Shown one piece after another: positions 9,967-18,397 of a stretch of DNA of 64,000 nt; position 1 is the first letter of the stretch; every line of letters begins with the position of its first letter. The notes under the pieces are model-generated. The model made no database searches. It was given only the letters and a program-made list of their open reading frames with translations, and was not told where the DNA came from. The position numbers and the translations under genes are program-made. Origin of the DNA: Paeniglutamicibacter kerguelensis (lineage in GTDB: Bacteria; Actinomycetota; Actinomycetes; Actinomycetales; Micrococcaceae); the NCBI RefSeq assembly GCF_017876535.1, contig NZ_JAGIOF010000001.1, forward strand, positions 186,001 to 250,000, in the 5' to 3' direction.

Positions 9967-11562
9967 ATGAAAGCTGAAGTTCCCAGTTCGTCCGAAAGCG
10001 TGACCCATCACGTCGAAGACACCCTGCAGCCGATCCCAGAATCGGCCCGAACCACCAAACTATCCGGGCAGTTCTGGATCTGGGCGGGTGCCAACGTTGC
10101 CCCCATCAACTGGATCCTGGGGGCCCTCGGCATCCACCTTGGCCTCGGCTTGGCCGATACCCTGACGGTCCTGATCGCCGGAAACGTCATCGGCATGCTC
10201 GGTTTCGGGTTCTTCGTGATCCTCGGGCAAAAAACGGGTGCCACGGGAATGCTGCTGGCCCGCGGAGCCTTCGGGCGCCGCGGTGCATACCTGCCGGCAG
10301 CCATCCAGGCGGTCATTGCCATCGGCTGGTCCGCCGTCAACACCTGGGTCATCCTGGACCTGATCATGGCGCTGTTCGGCATGATCGGCTGGGTGGACCC
10401 GAGTGCGAGCAACTTGGGCTGGCGCATTGCGACCGCAGCGGTCATCATGTCCATCCAGGTGGCCATCTGCTACCGCGGCTACAAGGCCATCGCGCGCTTC
10501 GAGCGCATCACCATGCCGCCGACGATCCTGGTGCTTATTGCCATGTCGATCCTCGCCTGGACGCAGCTGGACATCGACTGGAGCTACCAGGGCCCCGTCG
10601 GCGAAGTGCTCACCGGCATGCCTCGAATCGCAGCCATGTCCTCGATCATGACCGCCATCGGCATCGGCTGGGGCATCGGCTGGTTCACCTACGCACCGGA
10701 CTATTCCCGGTTTGTGTCCAAGCGCATCAAGCCGCACAAGCTCTACATTGTCAGTGTCCTGGGCCAGTTCCTTCCCGTCGTGTGGCTTGGGATCTTGGGG
10801 GCAAGCCTCGCGACCAAGAACGGAACCGCGGACCCCGGCCAGCTGATCGTCGAAAGCTTCGGCACGCTGTCGATCCCGGTGATCCTCCTGGTCATCCACG
10901 GGCCGATCGCCACAAACATCATCAACATGTACACCTTCGGTGTGGCCACCCAGGCGCTGGACATCAACGTTTCCCGCAAGAAACTCTCCATCTTGGTTGG
11001 CTTCCTGTCCATGGCTGCGGTCATTGCGTTCCTCTTCGCCCACGACTTCGCCGAGGTCCTGCACAACTGGATCATCGCCATCGCGGCCTGGGTTGCGACC
11101 TGGGGCGGCATCATGGCCGTCCACTACTTCGTCTTCGAACGCCGACACAAGGACTTCTCCTACCTGTTCGTGGATCCCAAGTCGTCCAAGCTCAAGTCCT
11201 TCAACCCCGCGGCATTCATTGCCTTCGCCGGCGGCATCCTCATGACCTGGATGTGCATGTACGGTTCGATCCCGGCGCTCCAGGGCCCGATCGCCACCGC
11301 CGTGGGCGGCATCGACTTCTCCTGGCTGGCGGGAACCGGCACCAGCGCGGGGCTGTACTATCTGCTGGGCCTCCGCCGCTTCAAGTCCCGCATCGACCAG
11401 GGCGTGCCGCTGGGCCTGAAGATCGACTGCTCCGACGCGGAATTCATCACGGAACACGGCAGCGCCGAGTTCCTGCTCGCCGAGCAGCGGATCGATGACG
11501 TGGTTTCGGGAACGGAGCCGGCCGGCGAGACGGATTCCGGAAAGCACAAGATCGGCTCGTAG
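9967..11562 (+). CDS. NCS1-family permease (cytosine/purine/creatinine type)
   Basis: Inner-membrane symporter of 531 residues with about 12 hydrophobic segments. It resembles CodB/Fur-type NCS1 carriers (GQFWIWAGANVAPINWILGALG at the start of TM1, GQKTGATGMLLARGAFGRRGAYLPA in the TM2-3 region, WFTYAPDYSRF further on). The ATG at 9967 has a purine-rich GGAAAAGAG upstream; an in-frame TTG at 9946 is less likely. About 160 bases before creatininase and on the same strand, it most likely imports creatinine or a related cyclic amide. Cytosine is an alternative, given the FCY1-like deaminase at 15636. Confidence 0.88.
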   Translation: MKAEVPSSSESVTHHVEDTLQPIPESARTTKLSGQFWIWAGANVAPINWILGALGIHLGLGLADTLTVLIAGNVIGMLGFGFFVILGQKTGATGMLLARGAFGRRGAYLPAAIQAVIAIGWSAVNTWVILDLIMALFGMIGWVDPSASNLGWRIATAAVIMSIQVAICYRGYKAIARFERITMPPTILVLIAMSILAWTQLDIDWSYQGPVGEVLTGMPRIAAMSSIMTAIGIGWGIGWFTYAPDYSRFVSKRIKPHKLYIVSVLGQFLPVVWLGILGASLATKNGTADPGQLIVESFGTLSIPVILLVIHGPIATNIINMYTFGVATQALDINVSRKKLSILVGFLSMAAVIAFLFAHDFAEVLHNWIIAIAAWVATWGGIMAVHYFVFERRHKDFSYLFVDPKSSKLKSFNPAAFIAFAGGILMTWMCMYGSIPALQGPIATAVGGIDFSWLAGTGTSAGLYYLLGLRRFKSRIDQGVPLGLKIDCSDAEFITEHGSAEFLLAEQRIDDVVSGTEPAGETDSGKHKIGS

Positions 11563-11721
11563 CAACAGGCAAAGCGTAGTGGGCTCGACGGAGGGAAGAG
11601 CTGCCGCCGGGCCCACTGCCATTGCAGCCATTTTCTCCCAAATCCATTTCCACACATAACGCATGGCGCGAGGCTAACCAATGGTGAGTCGCCTCGCGCC
11701 AAAACCACAAAGGAGCCCCCG

Positions 11722-12516
11722 ATGCAGTCGGTCTTTTTGGAAGATATCGATGCTGATACCTATGCCGCATACGTGGCCCAGGCCCATGCAACGGTGATCA
11801 TCCCCGCCGGTGCCACCGAACAACACGGCCCGCATATGCCGCTGGGAGTCGACGCGATGCTGTCGCGCGCCATTGCCGCAGGGGTGGCCCGAAAGCTCGG
11901 AGCCCTGGTGGCTCCGACGCTTTCCTATGGATACAAGTCGCAGCCGCGATCCGGGGGCGGAAACCACCGCATCGGAACCACAAGCCTGAGCGGGGCAACG
12001 CTCAGCGGTCAGGTCGAGGATATTGCCCGATCCTTCATCGGGCAGGCGTTCACCAAGGTGGTCATCCTCAACGGCCACTTTGAAAACTACCAATTCATCT
12101 ATGAGGGCCTTGAGATCGCCGTGGGCCACGCCCGGGAAGCCGGGCTGGATGCACGTGCCATGCTGCTTTCCTACTGGGACTTCGTGGACGAGGAAACCCT
12201 GGACAAAGTCTTCCCCGACGGCTTCCTGGGTTGGGACATCGAGCATGGCGGGGTGCTGGAAACCTCCCTCATGCTGCTGCTGCATCCGGAAAAGGTCGAC
12301 ATGTCCCGTGCCGTCGACCACCCGCCGGCGCAGCTTAAGCCCTACGACGTCTTCCCCGAGGACCCCGCGCGCACCCCGGCCAGCGGATGCCTGTCCTCGC
12401 CGATCGGTGCCAGCGCCGAACGAGGACAGCTGCTCCTGGATGCCGTGACAAACGGTGTGGCCCGGGCGATCGAAGCCGAGTACTCATTGCCCGTGGAAGC
12501 CCTTGGGGCCAGATAG
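11722..12516 (+). CDS. crnA: Creatininase (creatinine amidohydrolase)
   Basis: Metal-dependent cyclic amidohydrolase opening creatinine to creatine. 264 residues, the usual length. The metal ligands are visible in GATEQHGPHMPLGVDA (Glu, His, Asp; residues about 31-45) and NGHFENYQF (His, Glu; about 117). It is true creatininase rather than a generic family member, because the specific segments GYKSQPRSGGGNH, GTTSLSGATL, LSYWDFV and GFLGWDIEHGGVLETSLML match characterised Pseudomonas creatininase, as does the DVFPEDPARTPASG tail. A strong AAAGGAG precedes the ATG. It follows the NCS1 permease and ends before a terminator, giving a probable two-gene unit. Confidence 0.93.
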   Translation: MQSVFLEDIDADTYAAYVAQAHATVIIPAGATEQHGPHMPLGVDAMLSRAIAAGVARKLGALVAPTLSYGYKSQPRSGGGNHRIGTTSLSGATLSGQVEDIARSFIGQAFTKVVILNGHFENYQFIYEGLEIAVGHAREAGLDARAMLLSYWDFVDEETLDKVFPDGFLGWDIEHGGVLETSLMLLLHPEKVDMSRAVDHPPAQLKPYDVFPEDPARTPASGCLSSPIGASAERGQLLLDAVTNGVARAIEAEYSLPVEALGAR

Positions 12517-12617
12517 CGGCCATCGCGGCACGTCATGCTCGCGTTGTAGCTCCACGGTGGCCTCGGCCGGCGAAAACGGGGTTGAAGAAAGGCCTGCGGG
12601 CCATCAATGACACACAA

Positions 12618-12655
12618 GATTGGGCGCCCGGACAACCGGGTGCCCAAATCTTTTT
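12618..12655 (+). terminator. Rho-independent terminator after creatininase
   Basis: GATTGGGCGCCCGG and CCGGGTGCCCAAATC form a stem of about 14 pairs with a four-base loop (ACAA), followed directly by TTTTT. It lies about 100 bases after the creatininase stop and separates that unit from the MHS transporter promoter. Confidence 0.85.
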
Positions 12656-12697
12656 GGCACCCGGAACGTCGAGTGTGACGCGGGTCAAATTCGACCC

Positions 12698-12755
12698 TTG
12701 ACAGTGATGCGCGACACAAATACAGTGAGTGCAACAGCGTTGCAATGAATGCAAC
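12698..12755 (+). promoter_or_regulatory. Promoter with triple inverted half-sites before MHS transporter
   Basis: TTGACA (12698-12703), 17 bases, then TACAGT (12721-12726) make a good sigma-70-type promoter. Directly downstream lie TGCAAC (12730-12735), GTTGCA (12739-12744) and TGCAAC (12750-12755), alternating inverted half-sites over the transcription start. This arrangement suits a repressor. The IclR protein at 16251 or the FCD protein at 5793 are candidates. AGCGTTGC recurs upstream of the IclR gene, and GTTGCAATG recurs upstream of glyA. Confidence 0.65.
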
Positions 12756-12781
12756 TCCAATTCCTTCTGGTGGTAACCCCA

Positions 12782-14182
12782 ATGACTCAGAGCAACAACA
12801 CCCCGGCTGGCAAGCACGCCACCGAGCGTTCTGCAACGACCTCTCTCACCACAGATCCAGCCCGCGATCTCGGCCCTACGCTCAGCGGCCAGGAGCGACC
12901 CGATCCATCCGGCGTCGGACGCAAGACCCGCAACAAGGTCGTTGCGGCAAGCTTTATCGGCAACTTTGTTGAATGGTTCGACTATGCCGTCTACGGATAC
13001 CTGGCCGTCACCATCACCGCGGTGTTCTTCCCGGAATCAGATCCGCAGACCGGGCTCATGCTCACCTTCGCACTCTTCGCCATTTCATTCCTCGTCCGGC
13101 CGCTGGGCGGATTCGTCTGGGGCCACCTGGGCGACAAGATCGGCCGGCGCACGGCGCTGTCCTGGTCGATCCTGATCATGTCCGCCGCGACCTTCTGCAT
13201 CGCCCTGATCCCTTCCTACGCAACCATCGGAATCTGGGCGCCGATCCTCCTGCTCATCATCCGCGTGGTCCAGGGCTTCTCCGCCTCGGGCGAATACGCC
13301 GGGGCCTCGGCATTCCTCGTCGAGTACGCGCCGGCCAACCGCCGCGGGCTCTATGCGGCCGTCGTGCCGGCGAGTACCGCCACCGGCCTGCTGCTCGGGT
13401 CGCTCTTGGCGGCACTGCTGACGGGCTTGCTTGAACCAGGACAGATGCAGGATTGGGGCTGGCGCTTGCCATTCCTCCTGGCCGCACCGATGGGCTTGAT
13501 CGGCCGCTATATCCGCACCAAGCTCGAGGACTCCCCGGTCTTCAAGGAGCTTGCCAACGAAGACAATGTCATAAAGGCGCCGGTCAGCATGCTGTTCAAG
13601 GAGCATTGGCGTCAGCTGATCCAGGCCGTGGGCGCGGTCCTGCTCAACGCGGTTGGCTTCTACGTCATCCTCAGCTACATGCCCACGTACCTGTCCCAGG
13701 AACTGGGCCTCGATGAAACCGCGTCCTACGTGGCAACCACCGTTGCCCTGGTGACCTACATCGGCTTCATCTTCCTCACCGGCATGCTTTCGGACCGGTT
13801 GGGACGCAAGAGGGTTCTCATCAGCGCCTCGATCCTCTTCATCTTCCTGACGGTTCCCGCGTTCATGCTGCTGGACACCGGCAACTTCCTGGTGATCATC
13901 CTCGTGCAGATCCTGCTCGGCGGAATGCTCACCCTGAACGACGGAACCCTGCCCAGCTACCTGGCCGAAATGTTCCCCACCCGGGTCCGCTACACCGGGT
14001 TCGCCGTCAGCTTCAACCTCTCCAACGCACTGTTCGGCGGAACCGCGCCCTTCGTGGCAACCCTGCTGATCGCAACCTCCGGCAGCGTGCTGGCCCCCGC
14101 CTGGTACCTCATGGGCGCCGCTGTCATTTCCCTGGTCGCCGTCGCCTGCTCGGTGGAAACCAGCAAGAAACCGCTGGCCTAG
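12782..14182 (+). CDS. MFS transporter, metabolite:H+ symporter (MHS) type
   Basis: Proton-coupled importer of 466 residues with 12 predicted membrane helices after a hydrophilic N-terminus of about 50. Typical MHS/ProP motifs are visible: ASFIGNFVEWFDYAVYGYLA, RPLGGFVWGHLGDKIGRR (loop 2-3 signature) and VQGFSASGEYAGASAFLVEYAP. The ATG at 12782 is preferred over one at 12749, which lies inside the candidate operator and lacks a ribosome site. It lies between creatininase and creatinase and precedes creatinase by 61 bases, so creatine or creatinine uptake is likely. Betaine-like solutes are the alternative. Confidence 0.88.
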   Translation: MTQSNNTPAGKHATERSATTSLTTDPARDLGPTLSGQERPDPSGVGRKTRNKVVAASFIGNFVEWFDYAVYGYLAVTITAVFFPESDPQTGLMLTFALFAISFLVRPLGGFVWGHLGDKIGRRTALSWSILIMSAATFCIALIPSYATIGIWAPILLLIIRVVQGFSASGEYAGASAFLVEYAPANRRGLYAAVVPASTATGLLLGSLLAALLTGLLEPGQMQDWGWRLPFLLAAPMGLIGRYIRTKLEDSPVFKELANEDNVIKAPVSMLFKEHWRQLIQAVGAVLLNAVGFYVILSYMPTYLSQELGLDETASYVATTVALVTYIGFIFLTGMLSDRLGRKRVLISASILFIFLTVPAFMLLDTGNFLVIILVQILLGGMLTLNDGTLPSYLAEMFPTRVRYTGFAVSFNLSNALFGGTAPFVATLLIATSGSVLAPAWYLMGAAVISLVAVACSVETSKKPLA

Positions 14183-14243
14183 GGCCGCCACAGCCTTTCT
14201 TCCCGCACACCAACACCAAACATCAACACCACAGGAGAACATC

Positions 14244-15500
14244 ATGACCATTACACCGGCAACCGCAACCAACGTTTCCGAGCTTGAGCGACTGAAGACC
14301 CTGCACAACGGCACCAAGCAGAAGCTGACCTTCTCCGACGCCGAGTTCGAGCGACGCCTGTCCGGACTGCGCCAGATCATGGCGGCCAAGGACCTCGACG
14401 CCGTCATCCTCACCAGCTACCACGGCATCAAGTACTATTCCGACTTCCTGTACACAACCTTCGGCCGCAACTACGCCCTGGTCGTCACCGCCAACGAGTC
14501 GGTCACCATCACCGCCAACATCGACGCCGGCATGCCATGGCGCACCAGCTACGGCGACAACATTGTCTACACCGACTGGCAGCGAGACAACTTCTACTTC
14601 GGCCTGCAGGAGGCCCTGCGCCGCGCCGGTGTCAAGGCTTCCCGACTCGGCGTCGAGGACGACGCCCTGCCGGTGATGACCCGCCAGCGCATCCAGGATG
14701 CCTTCGGCGGCGCCACCTTGGTGGACGTCTCGCAGGCCGCCATGCGCCAGCGCATGATCAAGTCCGCCGAGGAGATCGAGGTCATCAAGCACGGTGCACG
14801 CATCGGCGACATGGGTGGCGAGGCCATCAAGGCCGCCATCCGAGAGGGCATCACCGAGTACGAGGTCGCACTCATCGGCACCGAGGCCATGGTCCACGAG
14901 ATCGCCAAGACCTTCCCGGACCGCGAAGTGCGCGACACCTGGGTCTGGTTCCAGTCCGGCATCAACACCGACGGCGCCCACAACTGGGCCACCACCCGCA
15001 AGCTGCAGCGCGGGGACATCCTCTCGCTGAACTGCTTCCCGATGACCTCGGGCTACTACACCGCCCTGGAGCGCACCCTGTTCCTCGGCGAGCCGGACGA
15101 GCGCAGCCTGGAACTCTGGAACGTCAACGTCGAGGTGCACAAGCGCGGCCTGGAATTGATCAAGCCCGGCGCTGTCTGCAAGGACATCGCCGCGGAGCTC
15201 AACGAGATCTACATCGGCCACGGCCTGCTGCCGAACCGCACCTTCGGCTACGGCCACTCCTTCGGCGTCCTGTCGCACTACTACGGCCGTGAGGCGGGCC
15301 TGGAGCTGCGCGAGGACATCGACACGGTCCTTGAGCCGGGCATGGTCGTCTCCATGGAACCGATGATCACGGTGCTTGACGGAGAGCCGGGTGCCGGCGG
15401 CTACCGCGAGCACGACATCCTGGTCATTGGCGAGGACAACAGCGTCGAGAACATCACCAAGTTCGGCTTCGGTCCGGAAAACAACATCATCGACCGCTAG
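14244..15500 (+). CDS. Creatinase (creatine amidinohydrolase)
   Basis: Cytoplasmic homodimeric hydrolase splitting creatine into sarcosine and urea. 418 residues with the pita-bread M24 fold but, like known creatinases, without the metal ligands of the peptidases. The catalytic His lies in GAHNWATTRK (about residue 245). FGYGHSFGVLSHYYGREAGLEL and EPGMVVSMEPMI near the C-terminus are creatinase signatures. The start has ACAGGAG upstream. Its product sarcosine is the substrate of the sox operon at the left end of the window. Two hairpins follow the stop. Confidence 0.94.
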   Translation: MTITPATATNVSELERLKTLHNGTKQKLTFSDAEFERRLSGLRQIMAAKDLDAVILTSYHGIKYYSDFLYTTFGRNYALVVTANESVTITANIDAGMPWRTSYGDNIVYTDWQRDNFYFGLQEALRRAGVKASRLGVEDDALPVMTRQRIQDAFGGATLVDVSQAAMRQRMIKSAEEIEVIKHGARIGDMGGEAIKAAIREGITEYEVALIGTEAMVHEIAKTFPDREVRDTWVWFQSGINTDGAHNWATTRKLQRGDILSLNCFPMTSGYYTALERTLFLGEPDERSLELWNVNVEVHKRGLELIKPGAVCKDIAAELNEIYIGHGLLPNRTFGYGHSFGVLSHYYGREAGLELREDIDTVLEPGMVVSMEPMITVLDGEPGAGGYREHDILVIGEDNSVENITKFGFGPENNIIDR

Positions 15501-15509
15501 GCAGCACCC

Positions 15510-15550
15510 GGTGGGTGGCGTTCCAAGGGATGCCACCCACCTTGGGTTTT
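15510..15550 (+). terminator. Terminator after creatinase
   Basis: GGTGGGTGGC and GCCACCCACC form a perfect 10-pair stem with a 12-base loop, followed by TTGGGTTTT. It begins ten bases after the creatinase stop. Confidence 0.8.
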
Positions 15551-15560
15551 AAGCGGAATG

Positions 15561-15595
15561 CGCGGTGTGGCCCACCAACGGTTGGCCACACCGCG
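15561..15595. terminator. Second perfect hairpin behind creatinase
   Basis: CGCGGTGTGGCC and GGCCACACCGCG form a perfect 12-pair stem around an 11-base loop. It lies 41-75 bases before the deaminase start and may be a second terminator or a structured leader. No U tract follows, so its role is uncertain. Confidence 0.45.
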
Positions 15596-15635
15596 TACCG
15601 TGGACCATGACCATACGAAACAGGGAGTGCAGAGC

Positions 15636-16106
15636 ATGAATCAGCCGGAACTAGACGAGCACGACCGCGCGGGCTATGCACTGGCCCTTGAGGAAGCCCT
15701 GCTTGGTGCCGCGGAGGGTGGAGTGCCCATCGGCTCCAGTCTCTTCGAGGGCGGAACTCGACTCGGAAGCGGGCACAACCGCCGGGTCCAAAACGGGGAT
15801 CCCACGTCGCACGGCGAAATCGACTGCCTGCGCAACGTCGGGCGCCGCGCCTCGTATGCGGGAACCACCCTGTATTCAACATTGGCACCCTGCGCGCTGT
15901 GCTCCGGAGCCATCATCCTCTTCGGCATTCCAAGGGTGGTCGTGGGCGAAAACCGGAACTTCGACGGCGAGCTCGACCTTCTCCGGGACCGCGGGGTCGA
16001 GGTGGTGCTGATCGACGACGCCGAGGCCACAGCCATCATGGGGCAATTCATCGCCGAGAACCCGAGCCTCTGGAACGAAGACATCGGAGTGGACGAAGGC
16101 GACTGA
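15636..16106 (+). CDS. FCY1-like cytosine/creatinine deaminase
   Basis: Zinc deaminase of the CDA fold, 156 residues. The zinc site is visible: SHGEI (His and proton-shuttling Glu, about residue 50) and APCALCSGAI (two Cys). The closest pattern I recognise is yeast-type cytosine deaminase: EGGVPIGSSLFE, SGHNRRVQ, GIPRVVVGENRNF and the C-terminal WNEDIG all fit it. The ATG at 15636 has AGGGAG upstream. In this creatinine block it may deaminate creatinine to N-methylhydantoin, an activity known to overlap with cytosine deamination in some bacterial enzymes, or simply work on cytosine imported by the NCS1 permease. Sequence alone does not decide. Confidence 0.85.
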   Translation: MNQPELDEHDRAGYALALEEALLGAAEGGVPIGSSLFEGGTRLGSGHNRRVQNGDPTSHGEIDCLRNVGRRASYAGTTLYSTLAPCALCSGAIILFGIPRVVVGENRNFDGELDLLRDRGVEVVLIDDAEATAIMGQFIAENPSLWNEDIGVDEGD

Positions 16107-16250
16107 ACCTTGGCGTAAATGCGACAAGATGCCGGCATCGCAATCAGGTTGTCCATGTCCACCCGCAAATCACGGTAACGTCATCGTGAACGAACCGAAC
16201 CCCGTTCGGCAGCGTTGCCAATATCCGCAGGAATCCAGCTAGGAGAACAG

Positions 16251-17045
16251 ATGGTTGCCCAGCCGACCGAAACCAATGCCACGGAGTCCCGTGGCGCCTC
16301 GGTCATCGTCAACGTGATCGATGTCCTGCGTTGTTTCACCGTTGAGCATCCCGTGCTGGGCGTCACCGAAATCGCGGCCAAGGTCGGACTCCACAAGTCC
16401 AGCATTTCGCGCATCCTCGCGACGCTTGAGCAGGAACGCATCGTGGCCCGCGACGAGAACACGCGCAAATACAGCCTCGGCCTGGGGCTCATCGCCGTGG
16501 CCGGTCCCTTGCTGGCCAACCTCGACGTGCGACGCATTTCCTTCCCGATCCTCGAGGAACTGGCCCAGGCCACCGGCGAAACGGCGGTGCTCAACATCTG
16601 GGACGGGGCCGAATCCGTGTCGGTCGAGCAAATTCCCAGCGTGCACCAGGTCAAGCACACCTCCGTCATGGGCAGCCGCTACAACACGGCGTTGAGCGCA
16701 TCGGTGCAGGTGTTCCTGGCCCATGAAGGTGCGCAAGCGACACTTGACCTGTTGGAATCCGGCGGCGTGGTCCTGCCCGAAAACAGCTCCGATGCACGGG
16801 CCTCGTACATGCAGCGCCTCGCGGGGGTTCGTGCCCAAGGCTATGCGGCGAACCACGGGGAAACCTCCAGCGATGAAGTCGGCGTTGCGGCCCCGATCTA
16901 TGACCACAGGGGCAGGGTCGTTGCCTGTGCAATGATCGCGGCGCCCTTCTACCGAGTCTCCAAGGAACAGCTCCACGATCTGGGCATGGCATGCATTCGT
17001 GCGGCACAGCAGATCAGCCTGCGAATGGGCGCCCAACCCGCATAG
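16251..17045 (+). CDS. IclR-family transcriptional regulator
   Basis: 264-residue regulator. The N-terminal winged helix (about 25-85) contains VTEIAAKVGLHKSSISRILATLEQ, and the C-terminal IclR effector domain (about 95-260) contains GETAVLNIWDG, SVMGSRYNTALSASVQ and SDEVGVAAPIYDHRGRVVACAMI. The ATG at 16251 follows AGGAG at ideal spacing. It closes the creatinine block on the same strand, and its upstream region shares AGCGTTGC with the half-sites before the MHS transporter. Control of the transporter-creatinase unit is the likely role. Confidence 0.9.
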   Translation: MVAQPTETNATESRGASVIVNVIDVLRCFTVEHPVLGVTEIAAKVGLHKSSISRILATLEQERIVARDENTRKYSLGLGLIAVAGPLLANLDVRRISFPILEELAQATGETAVLNIWDGAESVSVEQIPSVHQVKHTSVMGSRYNTALSASVQVFLAHEGAQATLDLLESGGVVLPENSSDARASYMQRLAGVRAQGYAANHGETSSDEVGVAAPIYDHRGRVVACAMIAAPFYRVSKEQLHDLGMACIRAAQQISLRMGAQPA

Positions 17046-17344
17046 TCCCTCCGTCAAAGGCAGGGGGATCGCAAAGCGCCAATGGGCAACGCTACGCAGC
17101 GGCGCGGCCGGACCGCGCTCATGGGCCTGCCCGCCACCGCCGCGAGGCCCGGGCAATCGGGAAACACGCCCCCGGTTCCGATGGGGCACGGCACCCGGGC
17201 CCGGTTTCAGGCCGGACCGACACACCCCCGCCGGGGAAATCATCCGAGGAGGATGGCGACACCACCGGGCCCCCGTGAAACCTTTGAACTGGAAACTGGG
17301 GTCTCTGCACGTGGGGCAGCGTTGTAGCAGTAGGAGGCAAGGAT
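17046..17344. other. Intergenic, no gene seen
   Basis: About 300 bases of GC-rich sequence between the IclR gene and the Tat lipoprotein. It contains short GC-rich inverted repeats (for example CCCC...GGGG around 17273-17309) but nothing I can match to a known riboswitch or RNA. AGTAGGAGG at 17331-17339 is the ribosome site of the next gene. Confidence 0.4.
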
Positions 17345-18100
17345 ATGGAATACAAACGCAATACCGTTGAAGGCCACACTGGATTCCCACCGGGGACCGA
17401 GGCTGGTTCGGCGAGCCAAGGAGTAAGCCGGCGCAGTGCGCTGCGGGCAGGCACGGCAGGGGTCAGCGTATGGGCAATTGCGGCGCTTGCCGCCTGCAGC
17501 ACCACACCCGGCGCTGCCAGCACCACCGGCGCCGCAAGCACCACCCCCGGCGCCGACGAAGAAAAGGACAAGGCGACTCTGATCGGGGTTCACAAAAAGG
17601 CCCACGAGCTCTGGAACGATCGGGACCTGGAATCGTTCATCCCGACGTTCGCGCCCACCATCCACTACGCGGACGTGCCAACCGGCCATGAGGTCACCAA
17701 CGCCACCGCGATGGTGGAATTTGCCTCCAAGTGGTTCAAGGCCGCCCCCGATGCCAAGCTCTCGGGCGTCTATTACTACGCCGGCATCATCGCCGACCAA
17801 TTGGGGGAGTACCCCGCATCCCTGGACCCGTCGCTGAAATCCGACCTGTGGACCATCGCCCGGCTCACCCTGACGGGTGTCCAGACCGGTGAACTTCCGA
17901 ACGGGCAGCCCCCCACCAACAAGTCGTTCGCCTTGGAGCTCACCGAATACATCTGCTGGCGCCAGAACCCACCGGCCTCCGACAGCCTTGCCCCGCCGTG
18001 GCAGGGGACGGGAGGCGCGATGTATTACGACATCAACAGCCTGGTGAAGCAACTTGGCCTCACGGAAGATCCCGGCCTCGGGAGCCCGGTCGCTGGCTGA
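17345..18100 (+). CDS. Tat-exported lipoprotein with SnoaL/NTF2-like domain
   Basis: 251 residues. A long N-terminal leader contains the twin-arginine motif SRRSALRAG (about 28) and a hydrophobic stretch ending in a lipobox ALAAC (about residue 50), so the protein is probably exported folded and lipid-anchored. A Thr/Gly/Ala-rich linker follows. The C-terminal domain (about 75-240) has the cone-shaped NTF2/SnoaL look: AHELWNDRDLESFIPTFAP, then YADVPTGHEV. SnoaL-like proteins are cyclases, dehydratases or ligand binders, and no substrate can be read here. A strong GGAGG precedes the ATG. Confidence 0.78.
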   Translation: MEYKRNTVEGHTGFPPGTEAGSASQGVSRRSALRAGTAGVSVWAIAALAACSTTPGAASTTGAASTTPGADEEKDKATLIGVHKKAHELWNDRDLESFIPTFAPTIHYADVPTGHEVTNATAMVEFASKWFKAAPDAKLSGVYYYAGIIADQLGEYPASLDPSLKSDLWTIARLTLTGVQTGELPNGQPPTNKSFALELTEYICWRQNPPASDSLAPPWQGTGGAMYYDINSLVKQLGLTEDPGLGSPVAG

Positions 18101-18397
18101 TTTCCAGCAGTGTACCCATGGTGGACCCGCCGATCGTTGTCATCACGGCGTGCCTCGGCAAGTCCGCCATCGGTGCTCGTTGGCGCGACGTCTTCTGCGA
18201 GCGTTGGGGTGCTTGTTCAGCGCCCGCGACTTTTCAGGGAGGATGCCGCCGGGGCTCGACCGCAACTACACAACGGATAGCTGAGCACTGGTGAGGCTTC
18301 CCGCGCCGGCCAATGTCTGTTGGGGAAAGTGGCGGCGGACCCGAAGCCCGGGCCGAAACCTTGTGTGATTCGGGTTACCTTTCGGTAGGGTGGGGTC
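18101..18397. other. Intergenic, no gene seen
   Basis: Nearly 300 bases between the lipoprotein and the FAD dehydrogenase. I see no plausible coding stretch, hairpin or clear promoter except AGGGTGGGGTC shortly before the 18398 start, which can act as the ribosome site. Confidence 0.35.

Noticed and set aside
17046..17344. Possible structured RNA or riboswitch before the Tat lipoprotein
   Set aside because: Some GC-rich pairing, but no match to glycine, guanidine, cobalamin or c-di-AMP riboswitch signatures.
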